Assembly: GCF_025639885.1 (NCBI RefSeq)
Contig: NZ_CP106738.1
Coordinates: 3,472,001 to 3,536,000 of the forward strand
Direction of reading: 5' to 3'
From: Roseovarius pelagicus
Lineage (GTDB): Bacteria; Pseudomonadota; Alphaproteobacteria; Rhodobacterales; Rhodobacteraceae
DNA length: 64,000 bases
This document shows, piece by piece, positions 46,034-55,015 of this stretch. Position numbers and translations under genes: made by a program. The notes beneath the pieces are model-generated. The model worked only from the letters and a program-made list of their open reading frames with translations. It was not told the origin of the DNA and made no database searches. Position 1 is the stretch's first letter. Each line of letters starts with the position of its first letter.

Positions 46034-46656
46034 AGTTTTTTTAGCCCAGAATAGTCAATTATTGGGTCTTCGATTGTCCGATCTTTGTTGCTCAATAGAA
46101 TAACACCGATTGCAACTGCGATGATCACAGACGCCGTTCCAATGCCTGCGTGGGGATCAAACGGATCTATTGTCGGAATTGGTCCGCCTCCGGGTAGTGG
46201 CCGAGGTGTAACTGGCCACGGAATTCCATCATCTGGGCCTAAAGGCGGGTCCTCTGGGACAATAGTAAGGTCGACATCCTCAAAGGCGTCGAAAACTGAC
46301 TCGTCTATAATATCTTCAAATGGCACATGCTGTAGGAAAGCTTGTGTTTGTGGTGATAGTTCAACCGAAAGCTCCCGGGCAACACCGGTTGGGTTTTTCA
46401 TAATTGCGGGCAGGCTCTTGGGTCGTTCGAGTGCGGCATTGTAGAATTTCACTAGTTCGCTCATCACGATTGGGTCTGTGGTAGTCGGAGCGACTTCTAG
46501 CGCCCTTGAAACCCTCTTTGCAGCATCTTGGGAAATCGAGATACTATTTAGTTGGAGAGCGGTTTTAGCATCTCTTTGTGCTTCGGAAAGAGGAATATCC
46601 CGTAGCAGTATCTCACGCATCGTGGCCGCGCTTTCAAAATTGAGACCTTTTTCCAT
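46030..46656 (-). CDS. 208-residue membrane-anchored protein paired with the RiPP-type radical-SAM enzyme
   Basis: The protein has a helical, leader-like N-terminal half (FESAATMREILLRDIPLSEA), a Pro/Asp-rich linker (about 125-170) and one transmembrane helix (GIGTASVIIAVAIGVILLSN) before a short acidic-basic tail. GGGGGA precedes the ATG at 46656, and its end overlaps the radical-SAM gene by 4 bp (ATGA). It could be the modified substrate, with the core in the short C-terminal tail or in the Pro-rich region, or a partner protein. No known precursor family is recognised. Confidence 0.65.
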   Translation of the reverse strand: MEKGLNFESAATMREILLRDIPLSEAQRDAKTALQLNSISISQDAAKRVSRALEVAPTTTDPIVMSELVKFYNAALERPKSLPAIMKNPTGVARELSVELSPQTQAFLQHVPFEDIIDESVFDAFEDVDLTIVPEDPPLGPDDGIPWPVTPRPLPGGGPIPTIDPFDPHAGIGTASVIIAVAIGVILLSNKDRTIEDPIIDYSGLKKL

Positions 46657-46955
46657 AGATTCCCCCGGTTCATAAGTCTTTGGTCCATAGTTTGATCATC
46701 GGGGAATTTCGGTGTTTGGGTCAACACCTTTGGACTTATTTTCTTCTGTTGGCGCGCTACAGGCCCTAAACAGGTGGTTTGTCCCCTTTCAGTAGCAACG
46801 GCGGTGGGTATCACTGGGGTAGCTTGGGCGGTGTGCTTGAATGCTTTGGTATGGGACGGACCGAGACGACCTGCCATGCGCAAAGATCAAGGTTTTCAAG
46901 CCGCTACGTTACGGGTTGAGCACTCCTGAGACAGTCCGTGTGGACATCAAGGCTA
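46657..46955. other. Right-end noncoding stretch of the element
   Basis: The stretch between the 208-residue gene and the right att repeat holds no convincing gene. The promoter of the minus-strand RiPP-type pair should lie here. Confidence 0.4.
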
Positions 46956-47001
46956 ATTGAAAATCCTCGTGTCGGTGGTTCGATTCCGCCCCCGGGCACC
47001 A
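46956..47001 (+). repeat. Right attachment site (att), copy of tRNA-Phe 3' end
   Basis: These 46 bp repeat 29988-30033 exactly, but the bases 5' of the repeat (GGCTA) do not match the tRNA body, so no second tRNA gene exists. It marks the right junction of the element and probably represents the host's original tRNA 3' end. Confidence 0.95.
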
Positions 47002-47152
47002 CGTTTTCTAAACAAGAACAGTGCGTTGATGCTAGTCGTCGTTCCTAGGCGATGTGTCAATTTTGAGCTGGGTGTCGTATGGATACTATATTGCAAGTTT
47101 TGCAAATTTCACCCGTGCTTTCGAGCTTTGCAGAATGAGGTTTGAAGTCAAA

Positions 47153-47807
47153 CTATTGAAAGTATTTAGGTAGTTCAGACTTCAAGCGGTCTAGGTCCCA
47201 GAGGGGATCGACATATGGGCACTGATAGTTGGGGCCCAGATTTTCTGCCTCTGCGTCATTGAAGAACGAGCTGGTCGTTTCGTGGGACTCTTCTGGGATA
47301 ACCAAGAATGCTACATCAGCGGGCTTAAAGTCGATGTTGTTCGCGACACGCCACTCGCGCTCCCAATCAAAGAGGCACTTCGATTTTCCATAAACTCCTG
47401 GAGCATCGATAAATGGAGCAAGCTGCCAGAAAGGGTCTGAACAATCAGATTTTGGCTGGTTTCTAAGTTGCAAGACAGCCTTGTGCTGGGGTGAGTCCTT
47501 CTAGACATAGAGAATGGGGCCACCTCCCACAGATTGTATGAAACCCTTCGTGAAAACAATTCCATATGGGCTTCCCCTCTCCGCAGACAAGCGACCGATC
47601 TGGTGTAAAGGTATTTCACTCAGATAAGCAGAAGGCACACAATGCTCGCTCTTGCGCGCAAAACCATACCTCGTCTTAGCCCCAATCCGTTGCGAAGAAA
47701 GGATGGATGCCCATCATCTTGTCGTAAGATGTTTTCTCTCCCTTACCGTCCGTGAAGTGCACTAACCATGGCAACATGTCTTCCCAGCTTTTCTTCAAGT
47801 GGCCCAT
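47153..47807 (-). pseudogene. AbiGi-like abortive-infection protein remnant
   Basis: From ATG 47807 the frame reads MGHLKKSWEDMLPWLVHFTD, then MGIHPFFATDWG, and hits a stop. It resumes one base off as KTRYGFARKSEHC, VPSAYLSEIPLHQIGRLSAE and TKGFIQSVGGGPILYV, then an in-frame TAG at 47501-47503, and continues FWQLAPFIDAPGVYG, FDWEREWRVANNIDFKPADV and AFLVIPEESHE to 47153. The pattern fits the AbiGi-type abortive phage-resistance family. Two lesions (a one-base deletion and a nonsense codon) inactivate it. It lies just outside the right att site. Confidence 0.75.
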
Positions 47808-47975
47808 GATACGATCCTTTGGCTTTTGCTCTGATAAGTGATCAACAACTTCGCGTTTCCGCGACGAGCATCTTGCTTTATCGAGACAGTCAGTGGGGAA
47901 ACATCCGACCTCAGCGACGGGGTAAGCGTGTCGCGGCAGCGAGGCCGCGCGCGCCTGAGCTACGCTGCATATGCA

Positions 47976-48608
47976 TCAGTTTTGCTGCAATTCGCGCGAG
48001 ATGTAATTCTGACAAATCTCGATTGCCTGTTCGCCGGTGATCACGTCGTCATGGATCGACAGCCCCAACCATAGACCGTCCGACAGCGCGATATAGCCCA
48101 GTGCTGCCCGGCGTGGATCGAACTGCACCCCCAGTTCAGCTGCCGCGGCGATGAACATCCGCTCCATCCGGTTGATGTAGTTGCGATAGAGCTGTCTGTT
48201 CGCCACGCGGACCTGATCGTTGAATCTGGTCTCATGCCACAGGGCCAGAAACGCGGTTCGGTTCAGTTGTGTGAACACGGGCGCGGTAAACATCACGGAT
48301 GGGAGTTCGTGCAGTGTTTCCACGGCTGTGCCGTTGAAACGATCCAGTGATTCTCGGACAGTTACCGAAATTTGCCCGAACAGATAGTCCAGCGCAGCGA
48401 CCATGACTTCGTCCTTGCTGGAGAAATAATGCCCCAGCAATCCGCGCGAACTGCCAGCCGCAGTACAGATTGTCGAGACAGTCGTGCCCGACACGCCGTT
48501 TTCAGCAAGCGACCTCAAAGCGCCTTCTATCAATGACTTGCGCCGAAATTCGTTGATCTCTGCATGCGTGCGCGGGCGTTTTTTCGATGGGGTTTTCGGG
48601 ATGATCAC
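47976..48608 (-). CDS. TetR-family regulator (BetI-like)
   Basis: The 210-residue regulator has an N-terminal helix-turn-helix (SLIEGALRSLAENGVSGTTV, AAGSSRGLLGHYFSSKDEVM) and a ligand domain with ALWHETRFNDQVRVANRQLY, as in BetI-type proteins. GTG 48608 is chosen (GGAG 8 bp upstream). The frame is open further up to 48716. It is divergent from the 2-oxoglutarate-type oxygenase gene, and two inverted repeats lie between them. It likely represses that gene and itself. Confidence 0.88.
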   Translation of the reverse strand: MIIPKTPSKKRPRTHAEINEFRRKSLIEGALRSLAENGVSGTTVSTICTAAGSSRGLLGHYFSSKDEVMVAALDYLFGQISVTVRESLDRFNGTAVETLHELPSVMFTAPVFTQLNRTAFLALWHETRFNDQVRVANRQLYRNYINRMERMFIAAAAELGVQFDPRRAALGYIALSDGLWLGLSIHDDVITGEQAIEICQNYISRELQQN

Positions 48609-48649
48609 ACGGGCGACTCCTGCTGGGTTTCGGCGGCTTATCCTAGCCG

Positions 48650-48702
48650 AACAAATGGCGGTTGCAAATATTTGTTGTACGTTCAACTTTTTTATGGAAC
48701 GT
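48650..48702. promoter_or_regulatory. Inverted repeats in the TetR/oxygenase divergent gap
   Basis: AACAAAT (48650-48656) pairs with ATTTGTT (48670-48676), and the latter includes the palindrome CAAATATTTG at 48665-48674. ACGTTC (48679-48684) pairs with GAACGT (48697-48702) over a 12-bp spacer. Either could be the TetR-family operator. Confidence 0.4.
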
Positions 48703-48740
48703 TTTTTCACTACCAAAGCATTGCAGGGAGGAAAGCCAGA

Positions 48741-49556
48741 ATGCGACCAGAAGACGTAGTAAATCTTGACGCCTATCCGATTCTGGATCGGTCAGACCCG
48801 GCCCGCACCGCGCTGGTCGAACGACTGCGACAGGAGCTGGAGGAAAACCAGTTCGTGTCCTTGCCGGATTTTATCCTGCCTGCCGCGCGCGAACAGGCTG
48901 TGGCGGATGCGATGGAGGCGCGCGGGCGTGCCCATCACAACAACTCCAACCGCAATTGTTACCTGCACAGAACGGGTGATCCGTCGCTGCCCGACGACCA
49001 TCCGCGCAACATCATGCTGAGCGCCAGCACCAAGATGATCGCCTACGACCGGTTCTCGGATCAGTCGCCGGTCAAACTGCTCTACCATTGGGAACCGGTG
49101 CGCCAGATGGTCGCCGAAATCGTCGGGGTCGAGAAACTCTACGATAACGAGGATCCCTGCCAGCCGGTCAACCTGCTGTGTTATGAGACAGGTGACCGGT
49201 CGGCTTGGCATTTTGACTCGGTGAATGCGTTCACCATGACATTGATGCTTCAGGCGGCAGAAGTGGGCGGCGAGTTTGAAATGGTGCCGAACACACGCAC
49301 GGACGACGATCAGAACTACGATTATGTCGGCCGGGTCGTGACAGGGCAATGCCCCGAGGACGCGGTGGCGGTCGCCAGAGAGGCCGGTGCGCTCTGCATC
49401 TTCCGCGGCTGCAACTCATTGCATAGGGTGTCGCCGGTCGTTGGGGACACCACGCGGGTCATGGGCGTTTTTGTCTATGAAAATGAACCCGGCATCGTCG
49501 GTGACCCCGAAGTGAACGCAACCGTCTATGGCGAACGCGAGGCGGTCGCAGGTTAG
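48741..49556 (+). CDS. 2-oxoglutarate/Fe(II)-type dioxygenase
   Basis: The 271-residue protein has a double-stranded beta-helix pattern with the metal ligands H-x-D in WHFDSVNAF and a distal His/Arg in LHRVSPVVGDTTRVMGVF. The N-terminal half contains NNSNRNCYLHRTGDPSLPDD. Such enzymes hydroxylate amino acids or small molecules. The substrate is not evident. GGGAGGAAAGCC stands just before the ATG. It is divergent from the TetR-type regulator, and an ABC binding protein for peptides follows after 81 bp, suggesting a common catabolic role. Confidence 0.82.
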   Translation: MRPEDVVNLDAYPILDRSDPARTALVERLRQELEENQFVSLPDFILPAAREQAVADAMEARGRAHHNNSNRNCYLHRTGDPSLPDDHPRNIMLSASTKMIAYDRFSDQSPVKLLYHWEPVRQMVAEIVGVEKLYDNEDPCQPVNLLCYETGDRSAWHFDSVNAFTMTLMLQAAEVGGEFEMVPNTRTDDDQNYDYVGRVVTGQCPEDAVAVAREAGALCIFRGCNSLHRVSPVVGDTTRVMGVFVYENEPGIVGDPEVNATVYGEREAVAG

Positions 49557-49637
49557 GGCAGGGGCCACACGCCTCTTCACAAAACATCAGATCGGGGTGC
49601 ATCGACACCCCGACAATCACCAACAAGGGATGACAGC

Positions 49638-51239
49638 ATGACCAAGTTAATTCGGACGACAAACCATTTCCGCCGCCCCATCGGGGATCTTTCGCGGCGC
49701 GCCTTTATCAAACGCGCCATGGCCACCGGGCTGTCGATGTCGGCGGCCTCTGCGCTGGCGGGTCGCGCAATGGCTGCGACTCCGGTCAAGGGCGGGCATA
49801 TGCGCTTTGGCATCGGCCATGGCAGCACTACGGATGTTCTTGATCCGGGGCAGGTGCTGAACGGGCTGCTGTCTGCCACGCATTATGCCATCACCAACAC
49901 GCTGACCGAGGTGGATACCGATGGCAGCCTCGTACCCAAACTGGCAACCGAATGGGATGCGTCGCCCGATGCGCGCGTCTGGACGTTCAAACTGCGCTCC
50001 GGTGTCGAATTCCACAATGGCAAGTCGCTCACTGCCGAGGATGTTATCGCCTCTATCAACCATCACAGAGGCAAGGATTCCACGTCGTCGGCTGCCAGCA
50101 TCGTCGCGGCCATCACCGCGATCAAGGCGGATGGACCGGATCGGGTGTCGATAGAGCTATCGGGCGGTGATGCGGATTTCCCGTTCAAACTTAGCAGCTT
50201 CAACTTTCCAATTTATGCCGCGCGCGAGGATGGCACCCTCGCCTTTGAAGAGGGCAACGGTGTCGGTGCGTATAAACTGGTCAACTTTGAGCCGGGGGTG
50301 CGGACCACGTTCGAGAAGAATCCGAACTACTGGAACGATCAGCGCGGCCATTTCGACAGTGCAGAACTCTTATCGATCAAGGATGTAACCGCCCGCACAA
50401 GTGCGCTCAGAACTGGTGCGATCGACGGGATGGATCGCGTCGAGCTAAAGACCGCTGCCTTGCTCAAGAAGGTGGATGGCATCGACGTGCACGAGGTCGA
50501 GGGCAAGACGCATTACACATTCCCGATGCACACCAATACCGGGCCTTTCGACAACAATGATGTGCGAATGGCGGTCAAGCTGGGACTGGATCGCGAGGCG
50601 ATGCTGGAGACGATTCTGTTCGGCCACGGACAAGTCGGGAACGACCAACCGATCAGCTCTGCATACAGCTATTTCAACAGCGATCTGGAACAGCGCAGCT
50701 ATGACCCGGACAAGGCCCGCTGGCATTTGAAGCAGGCTGGTCTGGACAGCATTGACCTCCAGCTTAGCGCCTCAGATGCGGCCTTTGGCGGGGCGGTGGA
50801 TGCCGCCGTGCTGTACAAGGAACAGGCGGCCAAGGCCGGGATCAACATCACGGTCAAACGCGAGCCGACAGATGGATACTGGTCCGATGTCTGGATGGCC
50901 AAGCCGTGGTGCGCCTGCTACTGGCCGGGATACGCGACCCAGGACAGCATTTTCACCCAAGCCTACTCCAAGGGCGCATCGTGGAACGATACCTACTGGA
51001 GCAATGACCGCTTCAACACATTGTTGGTGCAGGCACGTTCCGAGCTCGATCCGGCTGTGCGTGGCGAACTCTACGGCGAAATGCAGGCACTGGTTCGCGA
51101 TGATGGCGGGACGGTGGTGCCGTTCTTTGCGAATGACGTGTTTGCAACCTCCAGCAAGGTCGGGTTCGAACAGGCCTCGAACAACTACGAGGTCGATGGC
51201 AGGCTGTTTCTGGAACGCTGGTGGTTCAAAGAAGGCTGA
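49638..51239 (+). CDS. Peptide/opine-type ABC substrate-binding protein, Tat-exported
   Basis: The 533-residue family 5 periplasmic binding protein has a Tat signal (SRRAFIKRAMATGLSMSAAS) and the usual landmarks: ATEWDASPDARVWTFKLRSG, FHNGKSLTAEDVIASINHH, TFEKNPNYW and KLGLDREAMLETILFGHGQV. It would bind an oligopeptide or similar compound. No permease or ATPase gene is adjacent, so it may serve a transporter encoded elsewhere. It lies in a run with the oxygenase and is convergent with argE. Confidence 0.9.
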   Translation: MTKLIRTTNHFRRPIGDLSRRAFIKRAMATGLSMSAASALAGRAMAATPVKGGHMRFGIGHGSTTDVLDPGQVLNGLLSATHYAITNTLTEVDTDGSLVPKLATEWDASPDARVWTFKLRSGVEFHNGKSLTAEDVIASINHHRGKDSTSSAASIVAAITAIKADGPDRVSIELSGGDADFPFKLSSFNFPIYAAREDGTLAFEEGNGVGAYKLVNFEPGVRTTFEKNPNYWNDQRGHFDSAELLSIKDVTARTSALRTGAIDGMDRVELKTAALLKKVDGIDVHEVEGKTHYTFPMHTNTGPFDNNDVRMAVKLGLDREAMLETILFGHGQVGNDQPISSAYSYFNSDLEQRSYDPDKARWHLKQAGLDSIDLQLSASDAAFGGAVDAAVLYKEQAAKAGINITVKREPTDGYWSDVWMAKPWCACYWPGYATQDSIFTQAYSKGASWNDTYWSNDRFNTLLVQARSELDPAVRGELYGEMQALVRDDGGTVVPFFANDVFATSSKVGFEQASNNYEVDGRLFLERWWFKEG

Positions 51240-51348
51240 ACCGGGTTGCCCGATCGGCTTTGGAGACGCCTAAATGATGGGTTCCAGAGTCAGAAACACA
51301 CGGCGCCGCCCGTCAGGGGGGCGCTGACCCACGGCTGGGCGCGGTCTG

Positions 51349-52491
51349 TCAGCATAAACTGTCGATGATGTTCTGCATCATCCGCTCGCAGGCGGCGATC
51401 TGTCCGATCTCTATATACTCGTCAGGCTGGTGCCCTTGGGTCATCGACCCCGGACCGCAGACGACAACCGGTATACCCAGATCATGGAACACCCCGGCCT
51501 CGGTGCCAAAGGCGACCTTGGTTGTGTCGGTGCCCACGAGGCGTTGTGCCAATCGGATGATGTCTGCCTCTGCTGGCACGTCCAGACCGGGATAGGCATT
51601 GTATCGGTCAATCGTGATCGCCGCTCCGTCCCATTGTGCGCGATACGGTGTCGCGGCCCGTTCGGCGGCCGCATCAATGCGGGCCATCAGCCTATCGGGC
51701 GCATCGGCGGCAAGGTGACGATATTCGAACACCATTTCGGCACTCGCTGGCACCATGTTTAACGCTGTGCCGCCCGACAGTTTGCCCACATGGACAGTGC
51801 TGTAGGGCACATCATAGGCCGTATCCCGCGCGCCATGCGTCGCCAGCCAATCTTGTACACCGCGCAATTCGCGCATGAAGTCACCTGCCAGATAGAGCGC
51901 GTTCACGAATGAGGGCGCCAGTGCCGAATGCCCGTTCTGTCCGTAGCAAATGGCGCGCAAAGCGGCTTTTCCCTTGTGCCCGGTGGCGATCTGCATCGAC
52001 GTCGGCTCGCCCACGAAACACGCGCGCGGCGCGGCCAGCAGTGGCCCCAGCGCAGGCAGCATCTGCTGTATGCCGACACAGCCGATTTCCTCATCATAAG
52101 AGAACACCAGCTTCAGCGGTGCGCGCAGCGGCGCGCGCGCGGCCAGATCGGCGGCGTGCAACATGCAGGCCAGATAGCCTTTCATATCGGTGGTACCGCG
52201 TCCGTATAGACGCTCTCCCTCGCGGCTCATCGCAAATGGCGCACGGGTCCAATCCTGCCCCTCAACCGGCACGACATCGGTATGACCCGACAACATGATG
52301 CCGCCTTCTGCCTCGGGGCCAATCCGCGCGAACAACCCGCATTTGCCCGCGACGTGGCCAGAGATGCGCGCGGTATGCGCGCCGCGCTCCCCCAAGAACG
52401 CCTCGATGAAGTCGATGATGCCTGCGTTGGATCGCGCACTGACCGTGTCGCAGCCGATCAACCGATCCAGCAGTTCCAGCGTAAGGGTCAT
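51349..52491 (-). CDS. argE: Acetylornithine deacetylase-type M20 peptidase
   Basis: The 380-residue metallo-hydrolase has the M20 metal ligands: SGHTDVVPVEGQDW, YGRGTTDMKGYLA, FSYDEEIGCVGI and a C-terminal CGPGSMTQGHQPDEYI. Sequence type fits N-acetylornithine deacetylase, but the catabolic context (binding protein, oxygenase) suggests it may act on another N-acyl amino acid. It starts at ATG 52491 and overlaps the LysR gene by 4 bp (ATGA), forming a two-gene operon. Confidence 0.85.
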   Translation of the reverse strand: MTLTLELLDRLIGCDTVSARSNAGIIDFIEAFLGERGAHTARISGHVAGKCGLFARIGPEAEGGIMLSGHTDVVPVEGQDWTRAPFAMSREGERLYGRGTTDMKGYLACMLHAADLAARAPLRAPLKLVFSYDEEIGCVGIQQMLPALGPLLAAPRACFVGEPTSMQIATGHKGKAALRAICYGQNGHSALAPSFVNALYLAGDFMRELRGVQDWLATHGARDTAYDVPYSTVHVGKLSGGTALNMVPASAEMVFEYRHLAADAPDRLMARIDAAAERAATPYRAQWDGAAITIDRYNAYPGLDVPAEADIIRLAQRLVGTDTTKVAFGTEAGVFHDLGIPVVVCGPGSMTQGHQPDEYIEIGQIAACERMMQNIIDSLC

Positions 52492-53462
52492 TGCGTGCCC
52501 CCCTGTGCAGGGCCGTCCGAAACCGACACATCTGTGCGCGCGACATTGATACCGGGCAGATGCCCCGCCGCGTACTCTGCCTTGCAATGTGCGATGAAGG
52601 TGCGGATAACATTGACGTTCTCAGCATCTGGTGCAGTCAGAAGCCCCAACTGCATTGACCGCACTTCTCCGGCCAGTGGAACGAAATGCAGGCGTTTGCC
52701 ATCGGGGGATAGATCATCGATCGGGCGGACATTGGCGATGGAATACCCGAACCCGTTGGCCACAAGGCTGCGCATCACGGCCATATCGCGGGTCCGTTCG
52801 CCGATATTCGGCTTGGCACCGATAGTGTTAAAGAATGACAGGAAGTAATCCGAACTGAACGGCAGATCGAGCAGCACCATCGGATAGGGCAGCAAATCTT
52901 GGATCGTGACAACGGACCGTTCGGCCAGCGGGTGCCCGGTGTTCAGAATCGCATAAGGTGGCAGGGTTGCAATCGTTTGAAAATTCAGATCGGCTGGCAG
53001 GTCCAGATCATAGGTCAGCGCCACGTCGATCTCTGCCCGCCTGAGACGGCTATAGATTTCCGCTTGGTTCAGCTCGAACTGGCGAATGCGAACCTCGGGG
53101 TATAGCCGTTCGAACCCGGCGCGCAGCGCGGGGACCATGATCTGCGCAAAGGTCAGCAGACACCCGACAGCCAGCGGCCCCCGGACGCTGCCGGAAATGT
53201 TCCCTGCCAGATCGACCAGTTGCTCGGCGTCGCGCAGCACCAGCTTTGCCTGAGTCAACATCTGCCTGCCGGCAAGCGTCAATGACAATCCGTGTGCGTG
53301 TTGCCGAACAAACAGCGGCAGGCCGAATTCACTCTCAAGCTGATTGATCGCCGCCGAAATCGACGGCGACGACACGTTCACCTTCTCTGCGGCAAGCGCA
53401 ATGCTGCCTGCTTCGCCGACGGCGACAAAGTATTCCAGCTGCCGGAGCGTGAACCTCAGCAT
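52488..53462 (-). CDS. LysR-family transcriptional regulator
   Basis: The 324-residue regulator has the LysR helix-turn-helix (TLRQLEYFVAVGEAGSIALA, VSSPSISAAINQLESEFGLP) and an effector-binding domain from about residue 92. It is the first gene of a pair with argE and overlaps it by 4 bp. It presumably controls that gene and perhaps the binding protein beyond. A 269-bp gap separates it from the divergent flavin monooxygenase gene. Confidence 0.93.
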   Translation of the reverse strand: MLRFTLRQLEYFVAVGEAGSIALAAEKVNVSSPSISAAINQLESEFGLPLFVRQHAHGLSLTLAGRQMLTQAKLVLRDAEQLVDLAGNISGSVRGPLAVGCLLTFAQIMVPALRAGFERLYPEVRIRQFELNQAEIYSRLRRAEIDVALTYDLDLPADLNFQTIATLPPYAILNTGHPLAERSVVTIQDLLPYPMVLLDLPFSSDYFLSFFNTIGAKPNIGERTRDMAVMRSLVANGFGYSIANVRPIDDLSPDGKRLHFVPLAGEVRSMQLGLLTAPDAENVNVIRTFIAHCKAEYAAGHLPGINVARTDVSVSDGPAQGGTQ

Positions 53463-53731
53463 TGCAGCGGGCCGGGCTGATCTGTCGGGGCGTGTGGGGT
53501 GGGTAGATGTTTCATAGTCTTACAAGTGCTGGATATTTCTGGGGGAAATGCAAGCAAAGATCGCAGCCACAGCCCAATTGTTCGCCTGTCACTGGCCGGG
53601 ATTACGGGTCATAGGCAGAAGCTAATCAATGCTGAATGATATCATGTTTTTCGTGGCGGGGCCTTGTCGATAGGGTTGTCCGAACGCTCCGCCGCTGGCG
53701 GTGATGATAGGACATGGGAAAGGGCGCATGG

Positions 53732-55006
53732 ATGCCGGTTGAAAAAATTAATACACTTGTCGTCGGCGGCGGTCAGGCCGGCGTCGCGATGAGCGAACAT
53801 CTTGGCAACAATGGTATCCCCCATCTGGTACTGGAGCGCGACCGCATCGCGGAACGCTGGCGCACCGCGCGCTGGGATAGTCTGGTCGCCAACGGACCTG
53901 CATGGCATGATCGGTTTCCCGGCATGGAATTCCCTGATTTCGATCCCGATGCCTTTCCGGGCAAAGAGGCCGTCGCGGATTACTTTGTCGAGTATGCCAA
54001 GAAGATCGACGCCCCCATCCGCTGCGGTGTCGAGGTCAAGTCCGTGCGCCGCAACGAGGGCCGCGCCGGGTTCACCGCCCTGACGTCACAGGGTGTTATC
54101 GAGGCGCAGCACGTGGTTGCGGCCACTGGCCCGTTTCAAAAGCCTGTGTTCCCAGAGATCATTCCGGCCGAAGCCGACCTGATGCAGATCCATTCCAATG
54201 CTTACCGCAACCCTGATCAGTTGCCCGCAGGGGCCGTGATGGTTGTGGGGGCAGGGGCGTCGGGCGCGCAAATCGCCGAAGAGCTACAGCAATCCGGGCG
54301 GCAGGTTACGCTATCGGTTGGCCCGCACGACCGCCCCCCGCGCAGCTATCGCGGGCGCGACTTCGTCTGGTGGCTGGGCGTTCTGGGCAAATGGGACATG
54401 CAGACACCCGGTCCGGGAACCGAGCATGTGACCTTTGCCGTGAGTGGCGCCAATGGTGGCAATACCGTGGACTACCGGCGCTTTGCCGCGATGGGCATGA
54501 CACTGGTAGGACGCACCGAGAACTATGAGAACGGCACATTGCGCTTTTCCGGCGAATTGCCCAACAGCATCGCGCATGGCGACCGGAACTACCTGTCGGT
54601 TCTGGATGAGGCAGACGCCTATGCAGAACGCAATGGCCTCGACATGCCGACAGACCCAGCCGCGCGGCAGATGCTGGAGGACCCCGATTGCATCCGCGAC
54701 CCGATCCGCGCGTTGGATATTGCCGCGGCGGGGATCACATCGGTAATCTGGGCCACTGGCTATACGCAGGATTATAGCTGGTTGCAGGTGGATGCGTTCA
54801 ACGACGCTGGCAAGCCCGATCATCGACGTGGTGTATCAACCGAGCCGGGCGTTTACTTTGTCGGATTGCCGTGGCTGTCACGGCGCGGATCGTCGTTTAT
54901 CTGGGGGGTATGGCATGACGCCAAGTTTGTGGCCGATCACATCGCGACACAGCAGACCTATCTGGAATACACGCCCGCCGCATCGGCACAGACAATCGAC
55001 GCCTGA
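53732..55006 (+). CDS. FAD/NADPH flavin monooxygenase (CzcO/YUCCA-like)
   Basis: The 424-residue flavoprotein has two Rossmann motifs, an N-terminal VVGGGQAGVAMSEHLGNNG for FAD and VVGAGASGAQIAEELQQSG near residue 170 for NADPH. It also has an ATG-containing strand (VVAATGPFQKP) and a C-terminal GYTQDYSWL and GLPWLSRRGSSFIWGV. This is the group often annotated as flavin-containing monooxygenase or CzcO. Start ATG 53732 is preferred over 53714. It is convergent with puuD, 9 bp apart. A link to purine breakdown is only positional. Confidence 0.83.
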   Translation: MPVEKINTLVVGGGQAGVAMSEHLGNNGIPHLVLERDRIAERWRTARWDSLVANGPAWHDRFPGMEFPDFDPDAFPGKEAVADYFVEYAKKIDAPIRCGVEVKSVRRNEGRAGFTALTSQGVIEAQHVVAATGPFQKPVFPEIIPAEADLMQIHSNAYRNPDQLPAGAVMVVGAGASGAQIAEELQQSGRQVTLSVGPHDRPPRSYRGRDFVWWLGVLGKWDMQTPGPGTEHVTFAVSGANGGNTVDYRRFAAMGMTLVGRTENYENGTLRFSGELPNSIAHGDRNYLSVLDEADAYAERNGLDMPTDPAARQMLEDPDCIRDPIRALDIAAAGITSVIWATGYTQDYSWLQVDAFNDAGKPDHRRGVSTEPGVYFVGLPWLSRRGSSFIWGVWHDAKFVADHIATQQTYLEYTPAASAQTIDA

Positions 55007-55015
55007 GCCACTGCT

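Larger units (their letters stand above)
29988..47001. mobile_element. Integrated genetic element in tRNA-Phe (about 17 kb)
   Basis: The element is bounded by perfect 46-bp direct repeats, the left one completing tRNA-Phe. It encodes a P4-type integrase, an AlpA-like protein and a prim-pol/RepA-like replication protein, the core of satellite-like or integrative replicating islands. It carries no visible capsid, tail, lysis or conjugation genes. Its outer thirds are clearly AT-richer than the host flanks. The cargo is a STAND NTPase/radical-SAM operon on the left and a RiPP-type radical-SAM pair on the right. An IS21-family insertion has split the replication gene, so autonomous replication is probably lost. 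The integrase itself is intact. Confidence 0.9.

Noticed and set aside
46956..47001. A second tRNA-Phe gene
   Set aside because: Only the 3' 46 nt are present. The D arm and 5' acceptor strand are missing, so it is an att repeat.
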